Positions 1 to 12,669 of a stretch of 64,000 bases of DNA are shown piece by piece. The notes under the pieces were generated by a model. The model ran no database searches, was not told the DNA's origin, and saw nothing but the letters and a program-made list of their open reading frames with translations. Within the stretch, counting starts at the first letter, position 1. Each line of letters opens with the position of its first letter. A program made the translations under genes and the position numbers. The stretch lies in contig OY829329.1 in assembly GCA_963691655.1 (NCBI GenBank), forward strand, positions 20,536,708 to 20,600,707, read 5' to 3'. The stretch is from Toxonevra muliebris (Eukaryota > Arthropoda > Insecta > Diptera > Pallopteridae).

Positions 1-2295
1 TCGGCATAGAAAACAATGGCTACTGTTCCGATAACAAAAGGTAAATCTGTCTGTACAATATTTGCTTCGCACCAGACTCCGTTTGATTTGAGTCCGCACA
101 TGGCCGACTGAAACTAAAAAGTTTAATATTTTATAGTTCACAAGGCCTATATGAATATGAATCCCCTCCCAACCATACAACTTTTAACTTGTGCTCATCT
201 CAACTACCACCTCCTTTCTCGTTGGCTACGTGGACTGGAATCATCACATATATGTCTTAATGGTACCTTTTAATATATAAATTTTGGGATAATAATTAAA
301 ATCTAAGCAAGGCGAACTAATTCAAAGCTTCCTTCCAGTATAAACCACCCTGCTGAAGAGAAATGGACTTAAAAATTCTTTCAAAGTTGTCACCTTATAC
401 CCTTCGCAGTTATTTATGATTTTCAAGTTTAACCCATTGCTCTTAAATATATTAAACATGTCACTTACTTTAAATTTGCAATCAATTTCTCCACGCATCA
501 ACAGAGATTTATTGAATTGATAGAAGACAAATTAAAATTTTCTACAATTTCAATTATGTACTTACGAGTCACGTGACTATTTTTGCTAAACTCCTTTACT
601 TGTTGTTCGATTTTAACTCGATTTTATTTAATATTTTTTTTCAGTAACTCTTACTAAAAAGTTAAAGACAATATGTAATTGAAAAACAGCAGCATCCTCT
701 GTCATCTTATCAAAGTTCTGCTGCTCGTTCCGATATTAACCACCAATAATGCGAAGTTAGCAAACGTGTCGTTGTCGTTGTTGTTGTCGTTGTACATACA
801 ACAAGCAACAAGTAAATAAGTGAATTTGTATTGTTTAAGCTTCGGTTGACGTTACTTGAATTGCGTTTGCGAGAAATTACTTTGCCGAAGAAGAAGAAAA
901 TGCTAAAACTAATAGAGAACAGGAAGGAAGGAAGGTTTGGCTACCCCAAGTACCCAAAGAGCCAAGGCTGCCTGCTAAACTTGTTAACAAGTTTTGTCAC
1001 GTGCACATAAACAACATTCGTGGTATTTGTGCGCAAATCATTTTATTGTCTTCAAGTTTTGTTTTCAATTGTTTAGGTTTGTTTGTACGGATATGAATGT
1101 ATATTTGTGTTTATCGGTTTGTGTGTGTGTGTGTAGATCCATATGCTTGATTAAGTTTCGGTTAGCTTATTTCATTTGTCCTTTATTGAATACAAAATTA
1201 TGGTAGAGGCACACCTTTGTTTGGTGAAATGGCAAAAATTTATTTATTTATTATCTATATTGACACCTTAATGTGGTATAGCTCACTCTAGGATTTAGTA
1301 TAGATATTAGAACTTTTACCTACCTTTTTATTGATATTTCCAAAATCATAATTTTTCATTAAGTGAACTGTGATTGATGCAATGGTACCGTTTTAGATGA
1401 TTCTGGGGAGACTAGAGTATAATTTGTCTAGGAGACAGCTCAGTTTTCCAACGAAAACTATTAATACTTTTTTTTGCGTCATCCATTTTCACGACAAAGC
1501 ATATTTCGCACCGTGACGCCTCTTGATTTCAAAAATATGTCGTAAGAACTCACTTTTTTTCTGCTCATGCAGTTCGCGAAATTTCCCTTTTCACCCGGCA
1601 CTTTAATCACTTCAGTTTTTATTTTTTATTAATATTTACTTATTTAGTTTTAATAAAATTTCCTCACAGTTTCTTTTTTCAGCCACTTTAAATTTTTAGT
1701 TTCACAATTATTATAATTTTTGATAGTGATGCATGACTTACTCCAAAAAGTAGTCACTAAAAAGTAATCGTTCGCGTATATTATATGTTATTGAATCAAT
1801 TTTTATGCTGTTATATAAACTTTTTGGGCAAGAAAACTTGCGTTTCTTAATTTTAATAAGTATACTAATTGTTTTCTTCTTTTATATTCATTTATATTTA
1901 TATATTTTATTTTTCGCATACCGACTTTGAACACTATCAAGAATGTTCATTGTCTTACACCACTAGGTGGTATACATCAGCGGTCTCTTTCTCGCATATA
2001 TAGTTTAACAAAGACTTTGAAACTACTCTCTACCACTTATACAGCAGAAAAACTTATTATTTTAAGTGTTTTAGTTTGAATCAAAAATTTTACATTTGTA
2101 ATAGAATTTCGGGCAGGCATGTCATGCAGGGCAGTTGTCGAACTTCGATTACAGATCTCGGATTATGGACTCGCATTTATCTTTTGATGGTGGTGAGAGT
2201 GAAAAGCTGTCCGGCTTGAGTCGGTAAAGGTCGGCAGAGGTAGTTGTGCCCTATACTGCAAACGTGGCAAAAGCTACAACCCTAGACCCCATCAT
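1..2295. other. Intergenic, no gene seen
   Basis: AT-rich sequence with short TTG/TTGTCG microsatellite runs (about 765-800) and a short TG run near 1120. Six-frame reading shows only short unsupported frames. Confidence 0.5.
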
Positions 2296-2299
2296 TTGT

Positions 2300-2495
2300 C
2301 CCCTCATCCTAATGTATGGAACTGAGAAATGAACGGTGAGCACCTAAGAGCTGTTTTGAAGCATTCGAGCGGAAAATACTTCTCAAGATTTAAGGCCCAA
2401 TATAAGTAAACGAAGTGCATCGAAGCCATGAGCAGCACGCTGACACTGATATAATCAATCGTATACAAATCCAGCGATTTTTCTGGCTAGGTTGG
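2300..2495 (+). pseudogene. RTE-like non-LTR retrotransposon, C-terminal fragment
   Basis: Conceptual reading with stops gives LMYGTEK, then AFERKILLKI-GPI, then INRIQIQRFFWLGW. This is the order found downstream of the reverse transcriptase in insect RTE/CR1-type elements (LLYGSE ... FERKVLRKI ... RIRIQRLRWLGH). Several stop codons make it a fossil. It lies in opposite orientation to the next fragment. Confidence 0.65.
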
Positions 2496-2589
2496 TGTTG
2501 AACCATTTGGAACCAAGTTTTGGTCTGATTTATGGTCAAAATTTTTGTTTGAGTTTGGCGCTTCTTTTGCTCTTATATATTAATTCCTA

Positions 2590-3285
2590 TGGTCCCACGG
2601 AGGAACAAAGGCCCACAGCGTTTCCATACGGATCTGTCTTGAGCAAGTCCTTTGATTTCGCTTCAGCTTGTGTTCATGCGTCGGGTTTCGGATTCTAATT
2701 GCCGTCTTCACGTGTTTGCTGGCCTCCTGGTGAGAGTACACATCCCTGCTGAATCCCATTCAATACCTTTACTCTATAACCAAGTAGTTGTTCGTGCATT
2801 ACTTGGCAGCTTGCCTCAAAGTATAGGCCATTGATAAGACTTATTAGTTTTCTAGGTACACCCTTTCAACTCAGCGTCTTTTGAATGATGTAACGTGTCG
2901 AAAGCTTTTTGGAAGTCGACGAAGACGAGATATAGAAGTGACTTCCACTCGATGGATTGTTTGACGATGATTCTGAGGCTACTAATGTGGTCGATGCACG
3001 ACCGGTTTGCCCTAAAGCCAACCTGCTCCTGCCTAAACTCCTATTGTAGTGATGAGGACAGCCTGTTTTTGATGATATGCGCAATGATTTTGTTGACCAT
3101 GCTTGACAACGTTTCAGTTTTTGCACTCTGTGAGGTTTCTTTTCTTGGGGATTTTGACGATAACTGCTTCTTTCAATTCCTCAGGCAGTGTTTCTGTTTT
3201 CTAGGTGTGCACTGGTTTCAGGGCCCACTTTGAGCAGCTTCGGCGATATATTATCCTGACCAGGTGCTTTATTATACTTTTGCTT
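2590..3285 (-). pseudogene. RTE-like non-LTR reverse transcriptase fossil
   Basis: Read on the minus strand from high to low coordinates: KAPGQDNISPKLLKVGP (about 3280-3225), an IDHISSLRIIVKQSIEW segment, then VFVDFQKAFDT (about 2930), which is reverse transcriptase motif A. A tail LAQDRSVWKRCG near 2620-2660 is typical of the C-terminus of these elements. The palm region with motif C is missing between them, so this is a deleted, frameshifted copy. Confidence 0.75.
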
Positions 3286-3289
3286 TTGC

Positions 3290-4690
3290 TCTTTATATTG
3301 ACCTTAATTTTGGTCGGAATTTTGGCCTGAATTTGATCTGAATTTTAGTCTGAATTTGGTCTGAAATTTGATCTGAATTTTAGTCTGTATTTGGTCTGAA
3401 TTTGCTCTGAATTTTACTCTAAATTTTAGTCTGAATTTTGATGTTAATTTGGTCTGAATTTCAGTCTGAATTTCGATTTGAATTACAGTCTGAATTTGGT
3501 CTGAATTTTAGTCTGAATTTTGATGTCTATTTGGTCGGAATTTTAGTTTGAATTTTGTTCTGAATTTTGGTTTAAATTTTAGTCTGAATTTAAGTCCGAT
3601 TTTTTTTTTTTTTTGTATTTCAGTCTGAATTTTGGTTTGTATTTTAGTCTGAATTTTATTTTGAATTTGGTCTGAATTTTGGTTTGAATTTGGTCTGAAT
3701 TTTGGTTTGAATTTGGTCTGAATTTTGGTTTAAATATTTGTCTGCATTTTGGTCTGAATTTGGTCTGAATTTTAGTCTGAATTTTTGTTTGAATTATAGA
3801 CTGAATTTGGTCTGAATTTTGGTGTCTATTTGGTCTGTGTTTTAGTCTCGATTCTGTCTAAATTTTAACCTGAATTTTGGTTTGAATTTTAGACTAAATT
3901 TGGTCTGAATTTTAGTCTGAATTTCGGTCTGAATTTTAGACTGAACTTGGCCTGAATTTTAGTCTGAATTTCGGTCTCAATTTGGTCTGAATTTTAGTCT
4001 CAATTCTGTCTAAAGTTAAATCTGAATTTTGGTTTAAATTTTTGTCTGAATTTTGGTTTGTATTTTAGTCTGAATTTTGGTCTGAATTTTAGTCTGAATT
4101 TCGGTTAGAATTTTGATCTGAATTTGGTCTGAACTTTGGTTTGAATTTGGTCTGAATTTTGGTCTGAATTTTAGTCTGAACTTTAGTCTCAATTTTAGAC
4201 TAAACTTGGTCTGAATTTTAGTCTGAATTTCGGTCTCAATTTGGTCTGAATTTTAGTCTCAATTCTGTCTAAATTTAAATCTGAATTTTGGTTTGAATTT
4301 TTGTCTGAATTTTGGTTTGTATTTTAGTCTGAATTTTGGTCTGAATTTTAGTCTGAATTTCGGTTAGAATTTTGATCTGAATTTGGTCTGAACTTTGGTT
4401 TGAATTTGGTCTGAATTTTGGTCTGAATTTTAGTCTGAATTTTAGTCTCAATTTGGTCTGAGTTTTGGTTTGAATTTTAGACTGAATTCGGTCTGAATTT
4501 TGGTCTAAATTTTGGTCTGAATTTTAGTCTGAATTTTGGTTTGAGTTTTAGACTAAGTTTGGTCTGAATTTTAGTCTCAATTCTGTCTTAATTTTAATCT
4601 GAATTTCGGTTTGAATTTTGGTCTGAATTTTGCTTTAAATTTTAATCTGAATTTAAGTCTGAATTTCGGTGTTAATTTCGATAAAATTTT
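3290..4690. repeat. TCTGAATTT-type minisatellite, about 1.4 kb
   Basis: A degenerate tandem array with unit about 11-12 bp (TCTGAATTTTGG / TCTGAATTTTAG and variants). A larger segmental duplication is visible: the marker AATTCTGTCTAAA recurs at 4002 and 4261 (period about 259 bp) with matching flanks, and a related copy is near 3850. No long open frame crosses the array. Confidence 0.9.
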
Positions 4691-5114
4691 TTGACCGATT
4701 TTTAGTTTGGGTCTGGGTTTCGATTTGGATTTTGAGCTAGTTATTAGTTTGGCATTATTCTTTAGTTTAACAAAATCAGCTCTCCCCCGCCCTTATCATA
4801 AATCCAGCACTAATTAGTTCGACCTCCTTAGACAATTCAAAATTCAAGGCTGGAATAAAAAACTGAAAGAAAAGGTCTTCCGTTTATTTAGTTATGACGT
4901 CAATTCCTTTCAAACATATTTAAATACATCTAGCAGTCTTGAATGAATATTCCCTTAACACAAAATATCAAATATGACTAATTCCATAGTGAGTAAAATA
5001 CACAAATATATACGAAGTACATAGACGAAACTTAATGTTACTTGTCCAATTAACAACTTTGAACATATTCCACACTAACTTAAAAATACGCAACTAAAAA
5101 TAAATGAACAAAAT

Positions 5115-5810
5115 ATGTGTGTGTGTGTGAGAAGGGCACAACTTTATAATTATGCAAAATAAAAACAAAGAGCACACACACACACAAACCCTCCTCTTCA
5201 TTCTCAACAAGGACATGCCAGACAAACAAACAATAACTTGCAATATATGCATAGATGCAGTAAATGTATGAATCTGTGTGTGTGCGTCTATCTGTATGGT
5301 TGAGAATGTGTGTATGAGTGTGAGTATGCGCCATCATAAATAAGTTAATTAGAAAAACAAATAATAAACACAACAAAAAAATAAAAAAAAAAAACAAAAG
5401 TACAACGTATAACTTTATCACTTTTATACTATGTTGAATGTAGTAAAGTGCAAGAAGGATGTCAATTTTCAACACACACACACACACTTTTTGAATAGGG
5501 CACAAAAATATGCAATGAAAAGTTAAAATGTACTTTTTGTTTCTCTAACAACATAACACAGTAACAACAACAACAGCAACAACAAATAGTGAATGAATGA
5601 ATGCAATACGAATTGGAACTGGCACACGAAATACACTTACACACACACACACACATATTTACATACTTGAAGAGTGGTTACGCCTCACAAATTTGTTGCA
5701 ATGCATTATTTCGGTAAGTGTTTTTGTATGTATGTATGTATGTTAGCATGTGTCAATGTGTGTGTTTATATGTATGTTTGCTCTGTATGCGCATTTGTTT
5801 TTGTTATGTT
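5115..5810. repeat. Clustered (TG)n/(CA)n and (TATG)n microsatellites
   Basis: Short dinucleotide runs near 5118, 5178, 5275-5335, 5475 and 5640 and a TATG run near 5730. The long minus-strand open frames here are products of this simple sequence, not genes. Confidence 0.8.
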
Positions 5811-6457
5811 AGAGAATTTACTTTGTGAAAACGTGCGTAAGGTTTTAATTAAAAACTTTTCCTCTTTATAATTATTCACATATATTCATTCATATTTTGT
5901 TTTTGTTTTTCTAATATTGCAAAATATTTTCAGAATTTATTTTAGTAGGACAAATTTCATTTGCTTTTAAATTCACTAAAACTATTGCATTTTTGTTGGT
6001 GGCAATAAAAATTTCAATGGTATTTTACTGGTTGTCGCAATAAATGCTGAACTTTTGATTGGTTTCATTTACTCACAGAATCATCAGTACATTTTGATCG
6101 ATTATTTTAATCATTTCTATTTTTAGATAAACCAATTCTCATATACATAAAAACTATTTCGTTTCATTAAATTTTGCTGCTATGTGTGTTTGCAATTCGG
6201 TATTGCAGTTAGTTGTTAATAGACTTTTGAAGTTTTACGTGCGTAACGTTGAGGAAAACGTGACTAACGTGATTTGTCGAAAATGTCAGGATTTGTTGTG
6301 CCAAATGCAAATATTTGTTTTGATTAATATTTTTAGTGGCTGGTTAACAAATTTTCCCACAATGAAAATATGTGAAATTGCAGATGAGATTTTACGAGGC
6401 CAGACTCCGCATCTCTACAACAGCCCCAGCTGTAATATCCGGAACTTCGGTGAGCTA

Positions 6458-6705
6458 GAAACCCTTACTCAATTTTTATTCACTTCTCCAGCTCTGACTA
6501 GAGTAAATCTTCACTGTTTACTCGTGCTCTTTCAAAATCCCATATATGACATCATAAAGATTGAGTAAGGGAGACAGTTCTTCTGGACGAGAAAGAAACC
6601 CTTGATCAATTTCTATGCACCTGCCAAGCTCTGGCTAAAGTGTGGTTACGCTCTTTACAGTTACCCTTCATACATAACATCGAAAATATGACAAAGATTG
6701 AGTTG
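6458..6705. repeat. Diverged direct duplication, period about 137 bp
   Basis: GAAACCCTTACTCAATTT at 6458 recurs as GAAACCCTTGATCAATTT at 6595, and similarity continues through the CTCTGACTAGAGT / CTCTGGCTAAAGT segment. Not recognised as part of a known element. Confidence 0.55.
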
Positions 6706-6709
6706 CCTA

Positions 6710-7670
6710 GATGAGTCAGTAAAACTGATCCTTAGTTCTTTGTTTTTCCTTGGTACATGCATATATATTATAAAACAACCACTATAGATTAACCTTTAAA
6801 AACATACCAAATAAATTTGAGCAAACCACTTTGGATATATTTAAAAAATAGCTTGGATACATAAAAACTTTTGTTTCTCTCCCCATTTCTAGTGCATATT
6901 TTTAGGTACTCCACAACTATTTATTCCGTACTCCATGCCAAATACTAAATTATCCTTCCATTAAAAGTATAAAACAAAATATATTTTATTATTATTTTTC
7001 ACACAATTAAAATTAATATGCGCTTTCATAAATATTTTTACATGCTACTCCTTTGCACTATATACACTGATTCTTCTCCCTCGAATACATACAAACCTCA
7101 GCTACCCGTGCTACTTCATACCATTTTCCAAAAAAGAAGATGATAATTTATTTACTTATGGTTGAAAAGACAACGATGAAGAACACAAAATGCACAGAAA
7201 GGTAATATTTATCCAAGTACGTAATATTATAATTTATGTTTGTGTTAGTAATAAGTAATTGTAAATTGTAAGCATTAAAGTAAATACAAAAATATTTTAT
7301 ATGTACGCCTCAAAATATGCTAAAGTAAACTGCAAGTATGCTATAATCATTAGTAAACGCCTTGCTTACGCTTGCTTTCTGCAAATTTAATTATTCGTGT
7401 TAATTTTATTAGCTTTACGCTTTAATAAATATTCATTGCTTTGTAATTTTAAAGTGAATTTAAAAGTTTACTTTGAATTTTGTGTGTGTGTAAAATCCTG
7501 CAAAAATGTATTTAAATCTTAATTAAATTATGATTATATGTATGAAGTTTTGTTGTTGGTGCTAATAAAATTATGCTAACCTGGAATGAAGCAAAATTTC
7601 AATTTATTAATAAAAATTCAACGCAAGGTAATTGTTTTATGACCAAAAATTGTTGGCCACTATTTCTACT

Positions 7671-7702
<32 letters not shown>

Positions 7703-8030
7703 GTGGTTGATACTCATATTTAAAAAGCATCCTTAGCTCACCCTCTACTTGAGTAATGAAGCATGCGGTCGAAAAGTTTTGCCAATGAATATACGAGTAC
7801 TAGTTGGCGGGAAGTTAATAATATACAGTCTAGTCAATGGTGATGGGGTCACCTGGTGTAATCAGATTGGGAAATTCTGGGAATTCATTGTTGCTCATGA
7901 ATCAAAAAAATCCACAATCTCTAAACACGGTTGATTTGAATTTTAAATAAAATACATATAAATATACGAAATGACCGAAATTTTTTTTTGTTAGATAATT
8001 TTTTGGCATTTAATATTTGAATATTATTTC
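6710..8030. other. Intergenic, nothing recognised
   Basis: AT-rich sequence with one poly(T) run of about 30 at 7674-7703. No supported coding region. Confidence 0.5.
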
Positions 8031-8084
8031 TGACATATGGCCAACACGGCTACTTTTCACAAAGGTCTAGGTCATTCTGGGCAT

Positions 8085-8470
8085 TCAATTTTTGACTACT
8101 TTTTCAAGCATTTGAAGCCATATCACAGCAATGATGGGTTCAATGTTGGCTTCCAAAGAGTCAATCGATGCTGGCTTGCCAGCATTGACCAATGATTTGA
8201 CGTATCCCTACAAAAAATGATCCAGCGGTGTCAAATCACACCGCCAGTTTAACAGCTAATTTCTAAAGATAATACTGTCGCCACTGTATGGCATGTTCAG
8301 GTGCTGTATGGCATGTAGCACCATCCTAAGTCTTCAAAATCAATGTCCCGAAGTTTTGGCAACAACAAATTGGTGCTCATTGCTTTGTACCATTCGTTCT
8401 TCCTCATTTTTTAAAAAATAATGACCATCCCAAAGACCGCACTTGATGTACTGGTCAAAATGGAGGCGTC
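8085..8470 (-). pseudogene. Degenerate mariner-family transposase, C-terminal half
   Basis: Minus-strand reading gives DGATCHTAPEHA (second catalytic Asp region), then after a gap WRCDLTPLDHFL, then GYVKSLVNAGKPASIDSLEAN. This matches the LTPLDFFLWGYVK ... KPxxIDxLExNI block of mariner-like transposases. Several stops interrupt it (after HAIQWRQYYL and HFL), so it is a fossil. Only the C-terminal half is seen. Confidence 0.75.
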
Positions 8471-8533
8471 TATGATGCTGATATCTGCCGCGCTGAAGCA
8501 ATTCGCTGCAGTTTTTTTTTTGCGAGTTTGAGT

Positions 8534-8710
8534 TTAATATATCAAAGCTTGAGGCATCTGTTTGCTCTGAGAGGTGGAGGCCACACTGGTCATTTCCCAG
8601 TCACGAATATGATAATTTATGATGTACATTAAAGTCGCTTGCAATGATGGATCACAATCAGGTGGCAACTCTTCAGTTATATAGACGTCAGCAACTTTCT
8701 CTAAATTCAT
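8534..8710 (-). CDS. Unrecognised 58-aa open frame followed by an A-tract
   Basis: ATG at 8710 to TAA at 8534 with no stops. The product starts MNLEKVADVYITEELPPDCD and continues with a segment containing MYIINYHIRDWEM. I do not recognise it. Seventeen nucleotides after the stop the minus strand has nine A residues. This could be a chance frame, part of the neighbouring transposon fossil, or the 3' end of a retrocopied mRNA. Composition looks more coding-like than the flanks, but this is weak evidence. Confidence 0.25.
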   Translation of the reverse strand: MNLEKVADVYITEELPPDCDPSLQATLMYIINYHIRDWEMTSVASTSQSKQMPQALIY

Positions 8711-8719
8711 TCTTACGCA

Positions 8720-11320
8720 AATTAAATAGTTTGTTCAGAATAAATTGTTAAAATTTGTTTTATCAACGGGTTTTTATTAAATTCAATTAAAAGTTTTCGT
8801 GGATCATAAATTGTTTCTCACTCCTGCTGTCCAGCAACTATTTAATTCCTTTGGATATTCATCAGCACACATAACCTCAACTTGATACTTGATGTTTGCA
8901 ATTCAATGCTGCTTATTTGGTTGTTGCTACTGTGTGCTGTCTCTCCTAATAAAGTTTCGCTAAAAGTGATGCTCAAATCGTTTTATGTAGTGGCTTCTGC
9001 AGGAAACTTTTTCACCATGCCTGTTGTGTCAACCCGCTTACTGGGGGGTTACTTTGTAGTTTGATTCGAAAGGCAGTTCTATGCGAATGCCAAATTCGAT
9101 CCGAACAAAGTGAAATCTGAACATCGAACAAATATTTTGCGAAAATGGTACTGTTATGGAATGTTAGCTAAAATTGCGAAAACGTACGACTCGGTTTTGG
9201 AGAGCTGCTGCTTTCGATAGGCTGCTGTTTGCTGTTTACTGGGTTAAACATTGAAGAAAACACTGTTGCCAAGTAGATGGTTTCCTTGGCTGCTGTTGAT
9301 GTAGCTTTGTACTCTTCATGTAAGATGATTTCCATTAAATTGTCTCCCAAATATTTACGTGTTGCTGTCTCTTCAGCTGCAAAAGGTTCTAAATACTAAG
9401 GCAACTAAATCTATATGCACTGAAGCTACTGCTAGTTAGGGTAGCATTTGATGTCGTTGGAGTTGTTATTTTCCAATCTGCTGGGGCCGAATAAAGGAGA
9501 ATGGTGGGATTGGTGTATTTGTGATTAGAGAGTGTTATATGTATATATTAGACTGTTGTTGTGTTATCTGCTGAGGCGATGATTACCAGCATATTGCAAT
9601 AAAATTTTCACCCCACTTACGATCCGTTTCTAGTCCAAAACAATACCTTACCTAGATGGCACCAGTCATCACAGCTATTGCATTATGCTAAAGGTTCTTA
9701 ACTCAACCCCTACAGTATATCTTGCCCCTGGGAGTAAAAAAAAAATTAATTAACAGCTATTTTCTCAGCTCAATTAGATCGGATTAGGACAAAACATGAC
9801 ACAAACGCATTCAGCTGAACTGTAACAACTCTATTTTTCACTACCTTTCAATAGATCCCATAAAAAACTCTGTCAGTTGATCTATGGTATTTTTAATATA
9901 TTCAATTACTTTTGTATAAAAGCAAAGTATAAAAACTTAAAATTAAATAATTGCAAAATTAATCGATTATTTTTTGAATATTAAAGAAAAAAGAAAAAAC
10001 TACTTGTTTTTTTTTTTCAAATGCCAAATTTGAGAAAAAATATTATCAAGTGGTGAAGAAATTGAAAGTGCTGCCAAGTTTCACAAATATATTTAATTAG
10101 CAACGGTCTATATTGAAAAATAGCGTGATGTTTTGCATTGAACCAAAAAAATGAACTAACTTCCGATTTGGTTCAACTGTTGTTTTTGTTAAAAATGAAG
10201 AAAACACAGCTAATGTTTTGTGTCGTTCTTGGCAACTATACTCAACTGACAATGGGCTAACCATAATAACAAGAAGGCGTTGATTTGGTTGCAAACTTCG
10301 GCAAGGCTGTCACCGGCCACAACCTTAAACTACATGGTAGTGAGGGCAATGTATTTGTTAAAAAGAACTGCGATAAGATTTAACTTTGATGAAACCATTT
10401 GTTTTTAATCGCCGATATCTGAACCTCCTGAATTTACCACCATTTAGTCATCGGCATATCTAGTGTAAAGTTTGTTATTGAGCAAACTGTATAAAAGTAT
10501 TTAGTATAAAAATATGTAAAAATAAAAGGAGATTGAAATTTAGTTTAATAATTGCGTTGCGTTTAAAATGCGCATAACATTATGGGTATGGTTAGCTGGA
10601 TTATCATCATAACCACTATATTTAAATTGTAGTGGATGGTTTTAAGGTTTAATTTAGTTTATAATTAAATTATATGAAAACTTGAAAGCAATATAATTTC
10701 ACTAATTACTTAGGAAAATATACTTACTTTACCGAGTGTTTAGTTAACAGCTATTTTTATTAAACTATTTGGAAAATAAATAAGATAGTCTATTGCAAAT
10801 CTCGATCAGGTTACAGATTCTCTACAGCATACGTCAGCATAACAAAGCAAGCAGAACTATTATACTACACGGAGACTTCCAAGTACTAACCAATCAAACG
10901 CCAGTTCGTCACCGCATTAAGCAAGACTCACATAATGGTTCACACTTATAGGCTTTTGCTGTTGGCAAAGAAGGAAACAAGAGTAGCTTCCATCAATAAC
11001 TATCAGACTTTTGCCTGCTGTTATACAACTAGCAAAATTTCAAGATCTCATTCACTGACAGAAATGACTGGGAAAAGAACAGATCTAAGTTTGTCTATGG
11101 GTTACGAGTTCGATTCCTGTGCAAGGGTACGTTTTTCCACTACTTCTAACCATCAAAAAACCAACCGATTGCCCAAAAGATCGATCCTATCAAAATTCAT
11201 ACTTTCAATCTTCTTGCCTAACCAAATTTCAGACAAACCCAAAACAAAATGAACAATGTGTGAGGAAAAATATAAACATAACATTTCATTTACATTTTCT
11301 TAGACGGTGAAGCAGCAAAA
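8720..11320. other. Intergenic, no supported gene
   Basis: Only short frames of up to about 105 codons, with no domain, splice or start context that I can support. AT-rich runs occur near 9740 and 9970-10020. Confidence 0.45.
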
Positions 11321-11335
11321 TACTGTACCCGACGT

Positions 11336-12650
11336 ACTAAGAAGTGAGATCGAAAAAATCTTAACATATATAAAATTCAATAATTTTTAAACGGTTGATC
11401 TTAGAGTTTTGATTTTTTTTCTATTTAATTGATAATATTTACAGAAAAATATAACTTTTATAGTTTTAACCACTATTTATGAACTCGTGGACCTTTTTTG
11501 GTAAGCCTTCCATTAGAGATTTGATAGTTGTTTCAGACACCTTTTTGGAACAGTTTGCCCATCTCCTTTTAAAATCCTCGATATTTTGGGGCACCTTTTT
11601 TGTGTTCTTTAAGTTTCTTTTCACAAGAGCTCAATATCTCTCCACTGGTCTTAGCTCCGGACAATTTGGAGGATTGGTCTCTCTTGGTACAAAAACTATG
11701 TTATTACTTTGGTACCACTCCAGAGCTTTCTTGTCGTAGTGACATGATGCCAAATCGGGCCAAAAATATGTGGACACATTGTGCTCTCTTATGAAAGGAA
11801 GAAGTCTTTTTTTCAAATATTCTTTGATGTTTATTTCGGTATTTATAGAGCCCACTGTAACAAATGACTTGCTTCTTTTGCCGCAACTGCATATAGCTTG
11901 CCATACCAGGAATTTTTTAGGAAATTTTGTGTGCTTTTGGATTCTAAATTGTTCTTCGATATTTACTCGAGCATCAGCAACATAAAAATTTTGACCCGGA
12001 AGCTGCGTAAAATCTGCCAGTACATACGTTTCGTCGTCCATTATACAACATGAATATTTTTGTATGAAATTCGATTTTAATTTCCGAGCCCTACTTTTGG
12101 CGTCTAAATTTTTGCAGCATTCCTGTTTGGAACATTTTGGACTTTGTATGCTTTCAAACCTGCATTAGCTTTAACTTTTCGATAACCGGGCAGCTTTGGA
12201 GATCTTTTCAATATGCTTTCATTTTCTTGGATTTCCCAATATCATATGGTCCTTGTTTTCTTCCCGAACCAGGTTTCCTATCGATTTTCAAATTCTCCTG
12301 AAACTGTTTAATAACATTGGAAACAGTTTGACGGCAGACCTTCAATTCTTTGGCCAATTTTTTGTAGGACCAATTTGGATTTTTGTTGAAAATTTTTAAT
12401 AATTTTAAGACGTACTTCTTTTTCTTCACTCATTTTGATCAAACTAGTGGATTTTTGATGTCTAGTGGATAGTACAATAGATCTTATAGGTCGCAGTGCC
12501 TGACTTTCGAGTCGTCCTTCCTTCAAATAATAATAATCACAACTGACATATTTTTCAAAGATAACTAGATCAAAGAAATTTTTAAATTTTACATCCAAAA
12601 AAAATTATTAGGTAAGACGTGTGTTAAGATTTTTCAATCTCACTCCTTAA
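11336..12650 (-). mobile_element. Tc1/mariner DD37E element, defective
   Basis: Terminal inverted repeats are visible: TAAGAAGTGAGATCGAAAAA near 11338 pairs with the reverse complement of the segment at about 12622-12650. Between them, on the minus strand, lie a helix-turn-helix N-terminus (12429-12208, with a GSGRKQGPYD hinge), then a catalytic domain (12041-11631) with MDDETYV, WPDLASCHY and NPPNCPELRPVER. Exactly 37 residues separate the second Asp and the Glu, hence DD37E. A C-terminal part (MEGLPKKVHEF-like) continues in another frame to about 11480. At least two frameshifts break the gene. Confidence 0.88.
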
Positions 12651-12669
12651 AACAAAGTATACTACATGT

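Noticed and set aside
1959..1971. ACCACTAGGTGGT as an insulator (CTCF-like) site
   Set aside because: A single short palindrome in AT-rich DNA; the fly CTCF motif differs and nothing else supports it.
5080..5871. Cys/Val and His/Thr-rich open frames
   Set aside because: Produced by TG/CA microsatellites.
6182..6568. 128-codon plus-strand frame as a gene
   Set aside because: It runs into a diverged direct duplication and has no recognisable domain or splice context.
10935..11310. 105-codon plus-strand frame beside the DD37E element
   Set aside because: No domain, no similarity I recognise, and it ends at the transposon boundary.
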